From NCBI GenBank assembly GCA_964508655.1, contig CAZDUO010000003.1, forward strand, positions 38,332-102,331: a stretch of 64,000 nt of DNA, given 5' to 3'. A program made the translations under genes and the position numbers. The DNA is from VBAS01 sp964508655 (GTDB lineage Bacteria > Bacteroidota > Bacteroidia > Chitinophagales > Chitinophagaceae). Positions 48,242-57,145 of the stretch are shown in pieces. Below the pieces are notes generated by a model, which was given only the letters and a program-made list of their open reading frames with translations, had not been told where the DNA came from and did no database searches. Numbering within the stretch: position 1 is the first letter of the stretch; every line of letters begins with the position of its first letter.

Positions 48242-49600
48242 ATGAAAATGATTTTATCCTTCTTTGTTGCAGCGCTGTTTATAACTGCACAGCTTCATGC
48301 ACAAACAGAACCATCTGCCGGCAACTGGAAAACATGGTTTATCTCTTCCGGTAAAGATTACCGCCTGCCGGCGCCACCGGCTTATAAAAATGAAATAGCT
48401 GAAGTGATTTCAAAGCAAAAACAAATGGATGCACTTACACTGCGGCAAATTTTATATTGGAATGCCGGCGCACCCGGCTACCGCTGGCAGATGATGATGA
48501 ATAAACTATGGACGGTTGATACCGGCCGCTATGGTGCATTGGCCAACCTGCTGCTTGGCACCGCAACGTACGACGCTACCATTGCTGCATGGCATACAAA
48601 GTATGCATACAATCGTCCCCGGCCTTTTGCAGCAGACAAGCGAATAAAAATTTTTATACCCAAACCGGAAAGCCCGGCTTACCCCTGTGAATATTCTGTT
48701 GCAGCAGGTGTGGCTGTAGCTATTTTCTCAACGTTTTATCCGGCCATGACCGATTCAGTCAATCATATGGCTCAGCAGCTGATGGCTTCCCGTGTGGCAG
48801 CAGGAGTTGCATTTCCCAGTGACACCCGTGCAGGATTTGAATTAGGAAAACAGCTTGCCGAAAAAGAAATTGAATACACTAAAGATTTTATAAACACGGA
48901 TGCGTGGGATGGGAAAGTACCCGAAGGTCCGAACTACTGGCAGGGAAAATATGCCATGCTGCCGATGGCAGGCAAAAACAAAACTGTTGTTCTCAGCAGC
49001 AGTAGTGAATTCCGTCCAGCTCCTCCGCCCGATTTTGCAAAAGAAATGGCAGAGCTGAAAAACTACAAACAGAATTTCCGCTCATTGTCCAATGCTTTTT
49101 ACTGGGCAAACCACTCTTACTTCTCTGACCAGCTCCCGATAAAAATATTTGAGCATAACCTCCATCTCAATCCTCCCCGTGCTGCACGCATACAGGCAAT
49201 CATAAACGTGGCAATGTACGATGGGTTTGTTGCCTGCTGGGATGCCAAATATGCCTACTGGGGTATACGGCCCAATCAGTACGATACCACTTTCCGCCCC
49301 GCAATATTCATAACCCCTCCTTTTCCCGGTTATCCGTCCGGCCATGCAGCTTTGTCTTCTGTAATGGCTGAGTTGTTATGTTATTTTTTCCCTGAAGAAA
49401 AAGAACTGTACCGGCAAAAAGCAAAGGAATGTGCCGAGTCAAGATTCCAGGCGGGCATTCATTTCCGCAGCGATAATGAAGTGGCGCTTGAGCTGGGTAA
49501 AAATGTGGCCGCGAAAGTAATTGAGAAGGTGAAAACGGATGGCGCTGATGATGCCTCCGTGATGTCATTGCCAAAAAAGAAAAACCAGAATACTTACTGA
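48242..49600 (+). CDS. Double PAP2/vanadium-haloperoxidase-like protein
   Basis: 452 aa with signal peptide (LSFFVAALFITAQLHAQ). Two related halves are visible. The first (about 95-230) has KYAYNRPRPF but lacks the catalytic SGH (it reads YPCEYS) and its third motif lacks His (SRVAAGVAFPSD). The second (about 310-440) keeps KYAYWGIRP, YPSGHAALSS and SRFQAGIHFRSD, a full acid-phosphatase/haloperoxidase set. So the N-terminal half is probably a pseudo-domain. Could be a periplasmic phosphatase or haloperoxidase. Confidence 0.85.
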   Translation: MKMILSFFVAALFITAQLHAQTEPSAGNWKTWFISSGKDYRLPAPPAYKNEIAEVISKQKQMDALTLRQILYWNAGAPGYRWQMMMNKLWTVDTGRYGALANLLLGTATYDATIAAWHTKYAYNRPRPFAADKRIKIFIPKPESPAYPCEYSVAAGVAVAIFSTFYPAMTDSVNHMAQQLMASRVAAGVAFPSDTRAGFELGKQLAEKEIEYTKDFINTDAWDGKVPEGPNYWQGKYAMLPMAGKNKTVVLSSSSEFRPAPPPDFAKEMAELKNYKQNFRSLSNAFYWANHSYFSDQLPIKIFEHNLHLNPPRAARIQAIINVAMYDGFVACWDAKYAYWGIRPNQYDTTFRPAIFITPPFPGYPSGHAALSSVMAELLCYFFPEEKELYRQKAKECAESRFQAGIHFRSDNEVALELGKNVAAKVIEKVKTDGADDASVMSLPKKKNQNTY

Positions 49601-49639
49601 CATTTGCAAAATCCTGCTAAAAAATAAAACCCAACTACC

Positions 49640-50350
49640 ATGGAAGTAAATCTGGTTTCACTGAAAAAAACAGCAAGGCTTACCGGCCTGCTGTACTTCC
49701 TTTTTGCGCTTGTGGCCATCTACAGCTATATGTACGTGGGGCAAAAAATATTTGTATCGGGGGATATTGACGCTACTGCAAAAAATATGCTGGCCAATGA
49801 ATTTTTATTCCGCACCAGTCTTGCTGCCGATATCATCACCAATATTTTATTTGTAGTGGTGATACTTTTTCTTTGCCGCCTGTTAAAACAGGTAAATGAA
49901 ATGCAGGCAAAATTTATGGCCTGGTTTGCCGCCGTAGCCATCCCGGTTTCTTTTATCGGCGAAGCACTGCAGGTTACTGCCCTGTATATTTTCAAAGGCG
50001 ATTTGCTGAAGTCATTTGCTGCAGAACAATCGAATGAAATGGCCGCCCTGCTTCTGCGCATCGGGACCAACATTGGTCAGCTTATTACTTTTCACTGGGG
50101 GCTTTGGCTGATGCCCATGGGCTGGCTGGTTTACCGGTCAGCCTTTATTCCCCGCATATTCGGCATACTGCTTCTGATTAATGGGCTGGGGTATATGATA
50201 AGCAGTTTTACATTCATTTTATTTCCTGGTTCAATTGAAGCTGTGAATAAACTTGTTTACCCGACTTATTTTGCCGGTGAAGTTCCCTTCATTTTATGGT
50301 TAATGATTAAAGGCATAAAAGCAAAAAAGTCTGCGGCGATAACAACATAG
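49640..50350 (+). CDS. DUF4386 domain-containing membrane protein
   Basis: 236 aa with six hydrophobic segments (about 10-30, 55-80, 95-115, 140-165, 175-195, 205-225). The opening KKTARLTGLLYFLFALVAIYSY and the later LLKQVNEMQAKFMAWFA are characteristic of DUF4386, a family of integral membrane proteins of unknown role, frequent in Bacteroidota. It precedes the two-component genes by 45 bases and may be their target or partner. Confidence 0.85.
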   Translation: MEVNLVSLKKTARLTGLLYFLFALVAIYSYMYVGQKIFVSGDIDATAKNMLANEFLFRTSLAADIITNILFVVVILFLCRLLKQVNEMQAKFMAWFAAVAIPVSFIGEALQVTALYIFKGDLLKSFAAEQSNEMAALLLRIGTNIGQLITFHWGLWLMPMGWLVYRSAFIPRIFGILLLINGLGYMISSFTFILFPGSIEAVNKLVYPTYFAGEVPFILWLMIKGIKAKKSAAITT

Positions 50351-50395
50351 CAGATACAGTCAATCAGAACATCTTGCCTATATTCACAGCGGGAA

Positions 50396-51493
50396 ATGCA
50401 GTTTAAAGCACGATACAAACTCTGGCATGTAATGGTGGGTATAGTGATTATTGGCGTTGTGGCCATGATCCTGTATGGCATCAGCAGCGGGATTGAAAAA
50501 GTAAGTAACGCCAGCCCGCCGCAAGAAGGCTTTACGGATGATACTACTGGCACTGATTCACACAGCAGCGGTCTCAGTGCCTTGTTCATGTTTATTCACA
50601 TCGTGCTGTTTTTTTATTTTGCGCTGAATTATTATTACCTGCTTATTGTCAATAATAAAAAGTTCACCGCTTTTCTCAGATATTCCGCTGTTATCATCCT
50701 GGCTTCCTTTGCGTATCATCTTTTTCTCTGGGTTTTTATTCCCCGGGCATTGCACAATAATGATGGCTCAGTCTTTCAATTGTTTTTTTCTTTATTGCCC
50801 GGCGATATCCCCATGCTCATGCTGAGTTTCCTGTTTGCTTATGTCACCAATATGCGTGAAGCAGTAAAGCAAAGAAGAATACTGCAGGAACAGAAACTGC
50901 AGCTGGAAGCACAGATTTCGCAGGCAAATTTTAATTTTTTAAAGGCGCAGATCAACCCGCATTTCCTGCATAACACCCTGAATTTTTTATATGCCAAATC
51001 ACTACCCTATTCCGCTGAACTGTCTGAAGGTATTCTCACCCTCAGTGATATTATGCGTTATGCCCTGAGCCAGGGAAACCAGAAAGAAGGCAAAGCGCCA
51101 CTGAAGGATGAAATTGAACATGTGAACAACGTGATCAAAATAAGCCAGCTACGTTACAGCCAGCAGCTGAAAGTGAATTTTGAAGTGAGCGGAAATACGG
51201 AAGGGAAAATGATTATACCCTTTGTATTAATCACTCTTGTGGAAAACGCATTTAAACATGGCGATTTGAAAAACCCTGACTACCCGATAGATATTAAGGC
51301 AAATGTGCAGGGCGACCGGCTTTATTTTTATTGCCGGAACAAAAAGAAAGCGGGGCCTAAACAATTATCAACCGGCATCGGGCTGGACAATATCCGGCAA
51401 AGGCTGAATCTCGCTTATGGGGAAAACTACAGGTACCTTGTGAATGATGAACCCGATTTTTATACTGTGGAATTAACAATAGAAAAATTATGA
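50396..51493 (+). CDS. LytS/YehU-type sensor histidine kinase
   Basis: 365 aa. Three or four membrane helices lie in the first 160 residues, then a coiled coil. The His_kinase block is QINPHFLHNTLNFLYAKS (phospho-acceptor His near residue 186), and the ATPase domain is LVENAFKHGDLKN with GIGLDNIRQRLNLAYG. Its stop overlaps the response regulator start by 4 bases. Such LytS/LytTR pairs respond to membrane signals; the stimulus is unknown. Confidence 0.92.
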   Translation: MQFKARYKLWHVMVGIVIIGVVAMILYGISSGIEKVSNASPPQEGFTDDTTGTDSHSSGLSALFMFIHIVLFFYFALNYYYLLIVNNKKFTAFLRYSAVIILASFAYHLFLWVFIPRALHNNDGSVFQLFFSLLPGDIPMLMLSFLFAYVTNMREAVKQRRILQEQKLQLEAQISQANFNFLKAQINPHFLHNTLNFLYAKSLPYSAELSEGILTLSDIMRYALSQGNQKEGKAPLKDEIEHVNNVIKISQLRYSQQLKVNFEVSGNTEGKMIIPFVLITLVENAFKHGDLKNPDYPIDIKANVQGDRLYFYCRNKKKAGPKQLSTGIGLDNIRQRLNLAYGENYRYLVNDEPDFYTVELTIEKL

Positions 51494-52206
51494 TTACCTG
51501 CATCATTGTGGATGATGAACAGCATGCTATTGACATCCTGGAGCATTATATAAAACAAACGCCGCACCTGCAGTTGGCGGGCAGCTTTAGCAATCCAATA
51601 GAAGCCTTGCAATTGCTGGGTCAGCAAAAAGTTGATCTTGTTTTTCTTGACATCCAGATGCCGGAGCTATCGGGCATAGATTTTATCAAAGCCATTCATG
51701 GCAAAAGCAAAGTGATACTGACCACCGCCTACAGCGAATTTGCACTGGAGGGGTATGAACTTTATGTAGTGGATTATTTGCTGAAGCCCATCCGCCTGCC
51801 GAGGTTTCTGGCTGCCGTGCAAAAAGCGGCAGAGCAGATTGAACGAAGCAATCAGCCTGCTGTAACAGCCGCTGATGACGATTACATTTTTGTAAAAACC
51901 GAATCAAAGGGCAAACTGCTCAAGATAAATCTCGCAGAAATTGATTTTATTGAAAGCATGAAAAACTATGTGGTCATTCACCGGGGCGGGCAGAAAACAC
52001 TGGTGTACACAACTATGAAAGAACTGGAAGAACGGCTGCCTCAAAAACAATTTATCCGCGTACACAAATCATTTATCATTCCCGTTTCCCGCATTAGCGG
52101 CATCGAGGGAAACCTGGTGCGTATAAAAAACGTATCCGCAGAAATTCTGATAGGCGAAAACTACAAAGCTGCATTGATGGAGATAATCAGGGGAAAGATG
52201 ATTTAG
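51490..52206 (+). CDS. LytTR-family response regulator
   Basis: 238 aa. Receiver domain (1-115): acidic pair in IIVDDEQHAIDILEHYIK, phosphorylated Asp in LVFLDIQMPELSG (about residue 55), TTAYSEFALEGYEL and the Lys in YLLKPI. The LytTR DNA-binding domain (about 130-235) has KLLKINLAEIDFIESMKNYV and QFIRVHKSFIIPVSRISGIEG. Cognate of the adjacent kinase. Targets might include the DUF4386 gene upstream or its own operon. Confidence 0.93.
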   Translation: MITCIIVDDEQHAIDILEHYIKQTPHLQLAGSFSNPIEALQLLGQQKVDLVFLDIQMPELSGIDFIKAIHGKSKVILTTAYSEFALEGYELYVVDYLLKPIRLPRFLAAVQKAAEQIERSNQPAVTAADDDYIFVKTESKGKLLKINLAEIDFIESMKNYVVIHRGGQKTLVYTTMKELEERLPQKQFIRVHKSFIIPVSRISGIEGNLVRIKNVSAEILIGENYKAALMEIIRGKMI

Positions 52207-52559
52207 TAACCCATACCGGATTTTTTTGTCCGGGAAATACGAGTAAGTACACAGCATGACCCGGCTCAGCAAAAAACTTCTCACTTTTTTAAATAATAAA
52301 GTTAAGAGTTGACAAATACATAGATATTCTCCATGTGCATTACCTTACCCTTAGGCCAAAGATTCGGCCTTTATCAACAAATTTTTGCAAAAGCATATCA
52401 AATTCAGGAAGTAGTTAAGTTTTCCTTTTAGCAGTTGTCCAAAAAAAATAGGGCCATTTATCTGCTTTTAAAAAAAAATTCTGACACGTTCAGGCCGCCT
52501 GCTACGATGAAAAAAAGTGTAAAACTTCAATGATGCCATTTGTTTCCGTAACTTTAACT
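52207..52559. other. 353-base non-coding gap
   Basis: No gene seen. It contains two weak hairpins: CCGGA/TCCGG about 52216-52233 with a T-rich loop, and AGGCC/GGCCT about 52362-52380. Both lie after the response regulator stop, and neither has a clear downstream T-run. The rest is AT-rich. Confidence 0.5.
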
Positions 52560-52745
52560 ATGACCGTCATAATTCTTTCCATCATTCTTGTGGCGCTGGC
52601 CGTGGCGGGCATCGGCATCAAACTGCTGGTGAAAAAAGACGGGCAGTTTGCCGGCACCTGCAGCAGCAACAATCCACTGCTGCAAAAGGATGGCGGCGTA
52701 TGCGGTATCTGCGGTGCCCGGCCGGAGGAGAAATGCAAGGCTTAG
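52560..52745 (+). CDS. Small Cys-rich membrane protein, NqrM-like
   Basis: 61 aa from ATG 52560 (an alternative ATG at 52530 adds ten residues before the helix). One transmembrane helix (TVIILSIILVALAVAGIGIKL) is followed by a short domain with four Cys: GTCSSN, then GVCGICGARPEEKCKA. NqrM (DUF539), a small membrane protein with a Cys cluster, is needed to assemble the Na+-NQR iron site, and the gene lies tail to tail with apbE and nqrF here. The spacing differs from enterobacterial NqrM, so the assignment is by analogy. Confidence 0.65.
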   Translation: MTVIILSIILVALAVAGIGIKLLVKKDGQFAGTCSSNNPLLQKDGGVCGICGARPEEKCKA

Positions 52746-53761
52746 GCCATCTCTTTTATCCACTTCTTTATATTTCCAGATGCATAAGTTTTCAGCGCAC
52801 CGTTTTCATCATACACAAAATAAACATCGAGATTCAGTTCTTTGTGCTGTTCAAGAAACTGTTTTGCTTTTTCCAGCCCCATCACCATAAAGGCGGTGGC
52901 ATACGCATCGGCCGTCATACAGTCATCGGCAATAACACTTGCACTTAGTAAACTATTTTTTGCCGGGTAACCCGTGAACGGGTCAATGATATGAGAATAT
53001 TTCCGGCCTTCTTCCACATAAAATTTCCGGTAGTTGCCCGAGGTAGCGAGTGATTTGTTTTCCAGTTCAAGTATCACCTGCAGTTCTCTTTCTTCCGTTT
53101 CATTTTCCTTTGGCTTATCAATGCCTACCCGCCACGGCTGCTTGTCACTTTTTCTCCCTTTTGTTTTCACTTCGCCGCCCAGCTCTACAAAATAATCCTG
53201 AATGCCTTTATGCTCCAGAAAAGCGGCCAGCACATCCACCGTGTAGCCTTGAGCAATGGCATTAAAGTCGAGCATGATTTCGTTTTTCTCTTTTACCAGT
53301 TTATTTCCTGCCAGCTTCACCATTTTATAGCCGGTTATCTGAAGCAGTTTTTTAATTACGGCGCTGTCCGGTTTATCTTTTTTTTCAAAACCAAAACCCC
53401 ATACATTTACAAGCGGCGCCACGGTAACATCAAACTCACCACCGGTATTTTCTGAAACCTCTTCAGCCTTTTTAAACACAGTCATAAAATGTTCATCCAA
53501 AGTAACAGAGCTGTCATTTTGATTAATACGTGAAATGATGGAAACAGGCAGGTAGGTGGAAAGTGATGAATCAATTTTTCTGAAAATGGAATCTACCGGT
53601 GGCTGGTAATTTATTCTGTCTGCCGAAACCCAGGCGATGCTGTAAGTAGTGCCTTGTGCAGATCCGGTGATCTTCATCAAAAAATTTGCCTTTTGTTTAC
53701 AGGCCGTGAATAAAGTGGCTGCAAGCAAAAACAACTTTACAGGCTTTGAAAATAACTTCAT
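52742..53761 (-). CDS. apbE: FAD:protein FMN transferase
   Basis: 339 aa from ATG 53761, which starts a lipoprotein signal (VKLFLLAATLFTACKQ, Cys about 21); the longer frame to 53878 has no signal-like start. The ApbE domain shows TGSAQGTTYSIAW, GEFDVTVAPLVNVWGFG, LDFNAIAQGYTVDVLAAFL, GGEVKTKG, SHIIDPFTGYPAKN and the metal site DCMTADAYATAFMVMG. ApbE attaches FMN by a phosphoester to Thr in SGAT motifs, exactly those present in the NqrB and NqrC encoded next to it. 40 bases after nqrF, last gene of the nqr operon; the 3' end overlaps the NqrM-like gene. Confidence 0.94.
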   Translation of the reverse strand: MKLFSKPVKLFLLAATLFTACKQKANFLMKITGSAQGTTYSIAWVSADRINYQPPVDSIFRKIDSSLSTYLPVSIISRINQNDSSVTLDEHFMTVFKKAEEVSENTGGEFDVTVAPLVNVWGFGFEKKDKPDSAVIKKLLQITGYKMVKLAGNKLVKEKNEIMLDFNAIAQGYTVDVLAAFLEHKGIQDYFVELGGEVKTKGRKSDKQPWRVGIDKPKENETEERELQVILELENKSLATSGNYRKFYVEEGRKYSHIIDPFTGYPAKNSLLSASVIADDCMTADAYATAFMVMGLEKAKQFLEQHKELNLDVYFVYDENGALKTYASGNIKKWIKEMA

Positions 53762-53801
53762 CAGGCTGAAAATAACAGCTGTAAAAAGGAAAAGGATATT
53801 T

Positions 53802-55067
53802 TTATTCGCCAAAATCATCAAAGGCAATATTTTCCGGCGGTACGCCAAGCTGGTCCAGCATTTTAAAAACAGCAGCATTCATCATAGGCGGGCCGCAGAG
53901 GTAGTACTCCACTTCCTCCGGTTCAGGATGTGTGCCAAGGTAATTATCGTACAGCACCTGGTGAATAAACCCGGTATACCCTGTCCAGTTATCTTCCGGC
54001 AGCGGCTCGGATAATGCGATATTGTATTGAAAATTGGGAAAATCCTTTTCAATGTTGCGGAAATCATCAGTATAAAAAATTTCACGCAGTGAACGGCCGC
54101 CGTACCAGAAACTGATTTTTCTTTTACTTTCCCTGAGCGTATGAAACAGGTGAAACAGGTGCGAACGTAGCGGCGCCATACCCGCTCCGCCACCGATATA
54201 AATCATTTCTTTGTCCGTGTACTTAATATGAAATTCACCAAATGGTCCGGACACAAAAACCTTGTCGCCGGGTTTTCTTGAAAACATGAAAGATGAACAA
54301 ACACCCGGGTTCACATTCATAAACCCGCCGTTGTTTCTGTCGAAGGGAGGAGTGGCCAGCCGCACATTCAGCATAATGATATTTCCCTCGGCGGGGTGAT
54401 TGGCCATGGAATATGCCCGGAAAACCGGCTCGGCCGTTTTCATTTTCAAATTCCAGATGCTGTATTTGTCATAATCATCTTTAAACCGGCCGTCAATATT
54501 GTAGAGGTCATTCTTAAAATCAAGCTCACACGGCGGCACATCCAGCTGGATATAACTGCCGGGAATAAAATCGAGAAACTCGCCATCGGGAAGTTTTACC
54601 ACAAACTCCTTGATGTAGGTAGCCACATTCTCATTCGATAGCACTTCGCATTCCCACTTTTTTATACCGAATACTTCTTCGGGAATGATGATTTCCATAT
54701 CCTGCTTCACCTTTACCTGGCAGCCGAGGCGCCATTTTTCCTGCTGCTGCCTGCGGGTGAAATAAGGTTTTTCTGTTGTTAAAATTTCGCCGCCGCCGCT
54801 CAGCACCCTGCATTTGCACATGGCGCAGGTGCCGCCGCCACCGCAGGCTGAGGGAAGAAAAAGTTTTTTGTTGCCCAGCGTAGTAAGCAGTGATGAGCCT
54901 GCCTCCGTTTCTATTACTTCTTTCCCGTTGATTGAAATTTTTACCATTCCTGCTGGCGTCAGTTTTGCTTTTGCATATAAAAGCAGGGCCACCACAAGCA
55001 GGTTGAAAGCAAGAAATACCACCAACCCGACAATCAGTACTGTAAAATCAAAAAACAGTAAATACAT
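53802..55067 (-). CDS. nqrF: Na+-translocating NADH:quinone reductase subunit F
   Basis: 421 aa, the NADH-oxidising subunit. One N-terminal membrane helix (about 8-32). A 2Fe-2S domain follows with Cys in SACGGGGTCAMCKCRV and LGCQVKV. FAD is bound by RAYSMANHP, and the NADH-binding part has YIGGGAGMAPLRSH and EYYLCGPPMMNAA. Near-complete match to NqrF architecture. The start overlaps no neighbour; 10 bases after nqrE. Confidence 0.97.
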   Translation of the reverse strand: MYLLFFDFTVLIVGLVVFLAFNLLVVALLLYAKAKLTPAGMVKISINGKEVIETEAGSSLLTTLGNKKLFLPSACGGGGTCAMCKCRVLSGGGEILTTEKPYFTRRQQQEKWRLGCQVKVKQDMEIIIPEEVFGIKKWECEVLSNENVATYIKEFVVKLPDGEFLDFIPGSYIQLDVPPCELDFKNDLYNIDGRFKDDYDKYSIWNLKMKTAEPVFRAYSMANHPAEGNIIMLNVRLATPPFDRNNGGFMNVNPGVCSSFMFSRKPGDKVFVSGPFGEFHIKYTDKEMIYIGGGAGMAPLRSHLFHLFHTLRESKRKISFWYGGRSLREIFYTDDFRNIEKDFPNFQYNIALSEPLPEDNWTGYTGFIHQVLYDNYLGTHPEPEEVEYYLCGPPMMNAAVFKMLDQLGVPPENIAFDDFGE

Positions 55068-55077
55068 AGTTAACAGC

Positions 55078-55692
55078 TTAAAAATTTATTCCCATAAAAC
55101 TCATAAAGGCCATACCCATCAGCCCGGTTAAAATAAATGCGATCCCCAGCCCACGTAACGGGGCCGGTATATTGGAGTACCGGATTTTTTCACGGATGGC
55201 CGACAACGCAACAATGGCAATAAACCAGCCTGCGCCAGAACCCAGTCCAAATGCAGTTGCCATCCCGAGGTTTGCATATTCTCTCTCCTGCATAAACAGC
55301 GCCCCGCCAAGTATGGAGCAGTTGACCGCAATGAGCGGAAGAAAAATACCCAGCGTATTGTACAAGGCCGGCGCAAATTTTTCAACAACCATTTCCACTA
55401 TTTGCACTATGGCAGCAATGACGGCAATAAACATAATGAAGCTGAGAAAACTCAAATCCACATTGGCAAACCGCGGCGATAACCAGCTCAGCGCCCCGGC
55501 TTTCAATACAAAATTTTCCAGCAGGTAACATACCGGTACGCTTACTCCCAATACAAAAATGACAGCAATGCCAAGACCTACCGCACTCTTCACCGTTTTT
55601 GAAATAGCGAGGTAAGAACACATGCCGAGGAAATAGGCAAAAATCATGTTCTCGACAAACGCTGCTTTTATAAAAGTATTTACGTATTCCAT
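55078..55692 (-). CDS. nqrE: Na+-NQR subunit E
   Basis: 204 aa with six membrane helices. YVNTFIKAAFVENMIFAYFLGMCSYLA at the N-terminus is typical, including a Cys in the Fe-binding half-motif (GMCSYLA). A second Cys is in VNCSILGGALFM. NqrD and NqrE are homologous inverted-topology subunits forming the channel and intramembrane iron site. Confidence 0.96.
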   Translation of the reverse strand: MEYVNTFIKAAFVENMIFAYFLGMCSYLAISKTVKSAVGLGIAVIFVLGVSVPVCYLLENFVLKAGALSWLSPRFANVDLSFLSFIMFIAVIAAIVQIVEMVVEKFAPALYNTLGIFLPLIAVNCSILGGALFMQEREYANLGMATAFGLGSGAGWFIAIVALSAIREKIRYSNIPAPLRGLGIAFILTGLMGMAFMSFMGINF

Positions 55693-55703
55693 AAATCAGT
55701 TTT

Positions 55704-56384
55704 TCAGTTTGTTTCAATCAGCTTCCTGTTTTTACTGCGCTGTATCCAGATGATGATGCCCACGAAAATTAAAGCCATGGGCGGCAGAATGGCCAGCCCG
55801 TTGTTTGAATAACCGGCGCCGTAAAATGATTCAGGAATTATGCGGTAGTCCATAATGGTGCCATTGCCAAAAAATTCCCTGGCGACGGAAACAAGGATGA
55901 GGATAGCACCATATCCCATGCCATTGCCGATACCATCAAGAAACGCAGGCCATGGTTTATTGCCCATGGCAAAAGCCTCCAGCCGGCCCATCACAATACA
56001 GTTGGTAATAATCAAGCCGACAAATACGGAAAGCTGCTTGCTCACATCATACACAAATGCTTTCAGCACCTGGTCAACCAGTATCACCAAACCGGCTACC
56101 ACAGTCAATTGTACTATGATACGGATGCGGTTGGGAATGATATTACGCATCAGGGATATCACCAGGTTGGAAAATGCGCATACGGCAATAACGGATAAAG
56201 CCATTACAATGGAGGGTTCCACTTTTACCGTAACTGCCAGCGCTGAACAAATACCCAGCACCTGCACAGTGATGGGATTGTTGTCATTGAGGGGGTCGGT
56301 AATGAGCTTCCTGTTTTTGGGTGAAAACAATGGCTCTCCCACCTTTTTTATTTTCGGCGGCGCTTTAATGGTTTCTGTGCTCAT
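55704..56384 (-). CDS. nqrD: Na+-NQR subunit D
   Basis: 226 aa, six membrane helices after a cytoplasmic N-terminal tail (FSPKNRKLITDPLNDNNPIT). Conserved Cys positions in LGICSALAVT and ITNCIVMGRLEAFAMG match the iron ligands of NqrD. Ends with a basic tail. Confidence 0.96.
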   Translation of the reverse strand: MSTETIKAPPKIKKVGEPLFSPKNRKLITDPLNDNNPITVQVLGICSALAVTVKVEPSIVMALSVIAVCAFSNLVISLMRNIIPNRIRIIVQLTVVAGLVILVDQVLKAFVYDVSKQLSVFVGLIITNCIVMGRLEAFAMGNKPWPAFLDGIGNGMGYGAILILVSVAREFFGNGTIMDYRIIPESFYGAGYSNNGLAILPPMALIFVGIIIWIQRSKNRKLIETN

Positions 56385-56417
56385 ACAATTTTTTATTTGG
56401 CATCATAATTATTATAA

Positions 56418-57140
56418 TCATTTTTTTCCCTGCAATGATTTGAAATAAGGGATATAACTCTTCAATGCCCGCTGAAGCATTTCGGTGACACCGGTACTGG
56501 TTACTGTGGCCCCCGACACGGCATCCACTTCATGCGGGTTACCCGGCTCCGCTCCCCCTTTCACCACTTTAATGGAAACAAAACTTCCATTTTCGTCCAT
56601 AATTTTTTTACCCGTAAACTGTTCCTGGAATTTTTTCTTTTCAATTTCAGCGCCGAGACCCGGGGTTTCGCTTTTATGTCCAAAACTTATACCGTACACG
56701 GTACTCATATCTTCGTTCAGTGCAATGTAACCCCATATTGGTCCCCACAGGCCCTTGCCGCGAACCGGAATGATGTAAAGCGATTTGCCATCCTTATTGC
56801 ACACAAAAAGGGGAAATAATTGTTCACCGGCCCGGCCGAATCTTGCCTTATCCATTTCCTTTTTCAAATCAATATTGAAGGCAGCACTGCCGCTGTCCAC
56901 TGCCTCACCTTTATAATTTAAAACTATCTGGTGAGTGATGTATTTGCTATAAGTCGCTTCAGCATGTGCCGGGTCGCTTAGCACTCCCACGCTGCCAAGT
57001 ATATTCTGCATTTTTTCCAACCTTACATTGCGTGCCTGGTAAGGCCCCAGGCCAATGGATGCCATTGATAACAGTACGGCTACCACTATCACCATGGCGG
57101 TGGAAAAAATAAAGATGAACCGGTTTGTGTTTACATTCAT
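56418..57140 (-). CDS. nqrC: Na+-NQR subunit C
   Basis: 240 aa. One N-terminal helix (FIFIFSTAMVIVVAVLLSMAS) and a periplasmic FMN-binding domain. The FMN attachment Thr is in DAVSGATVTSTGVTEML (about residues 205-221), the ApbE target. GKGLWGPIWGYIALNEDMST is typical of the family. Six bases separate it from nqrB. Confidence 0.96.
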   Translation of the reverse strand: MNVNTNRFIFIFSTAMVIVVAVLLSMASIGLGPYQARNVRLEKMQNILGSVGVLSDPAHAEATYSKYITHQIVLNYKGEAVDSGSAAFNIDLKKEMDKARFGRAGEQLFPLFVCNKDGKSLYIIPVRGKGLWGPIWGYIALNEDMSTVYGISFGHKSETPGLGAEIEKKKFQEQFTGKKIMDENGSFVSIKVVKGGAEPGNPHEVDAVSGATVTSTGVTEMLQRALKSYIPYFKSLQGKK

Positions 57141-57145
57141 ACTTT

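Noticed and set aside
52216..52233. Terminator after the LytTR regulator
   Set aside because: Stem of only 5 bp, T-run inside the loop rather than after it; kept only as a weak hairpin in the gap description.
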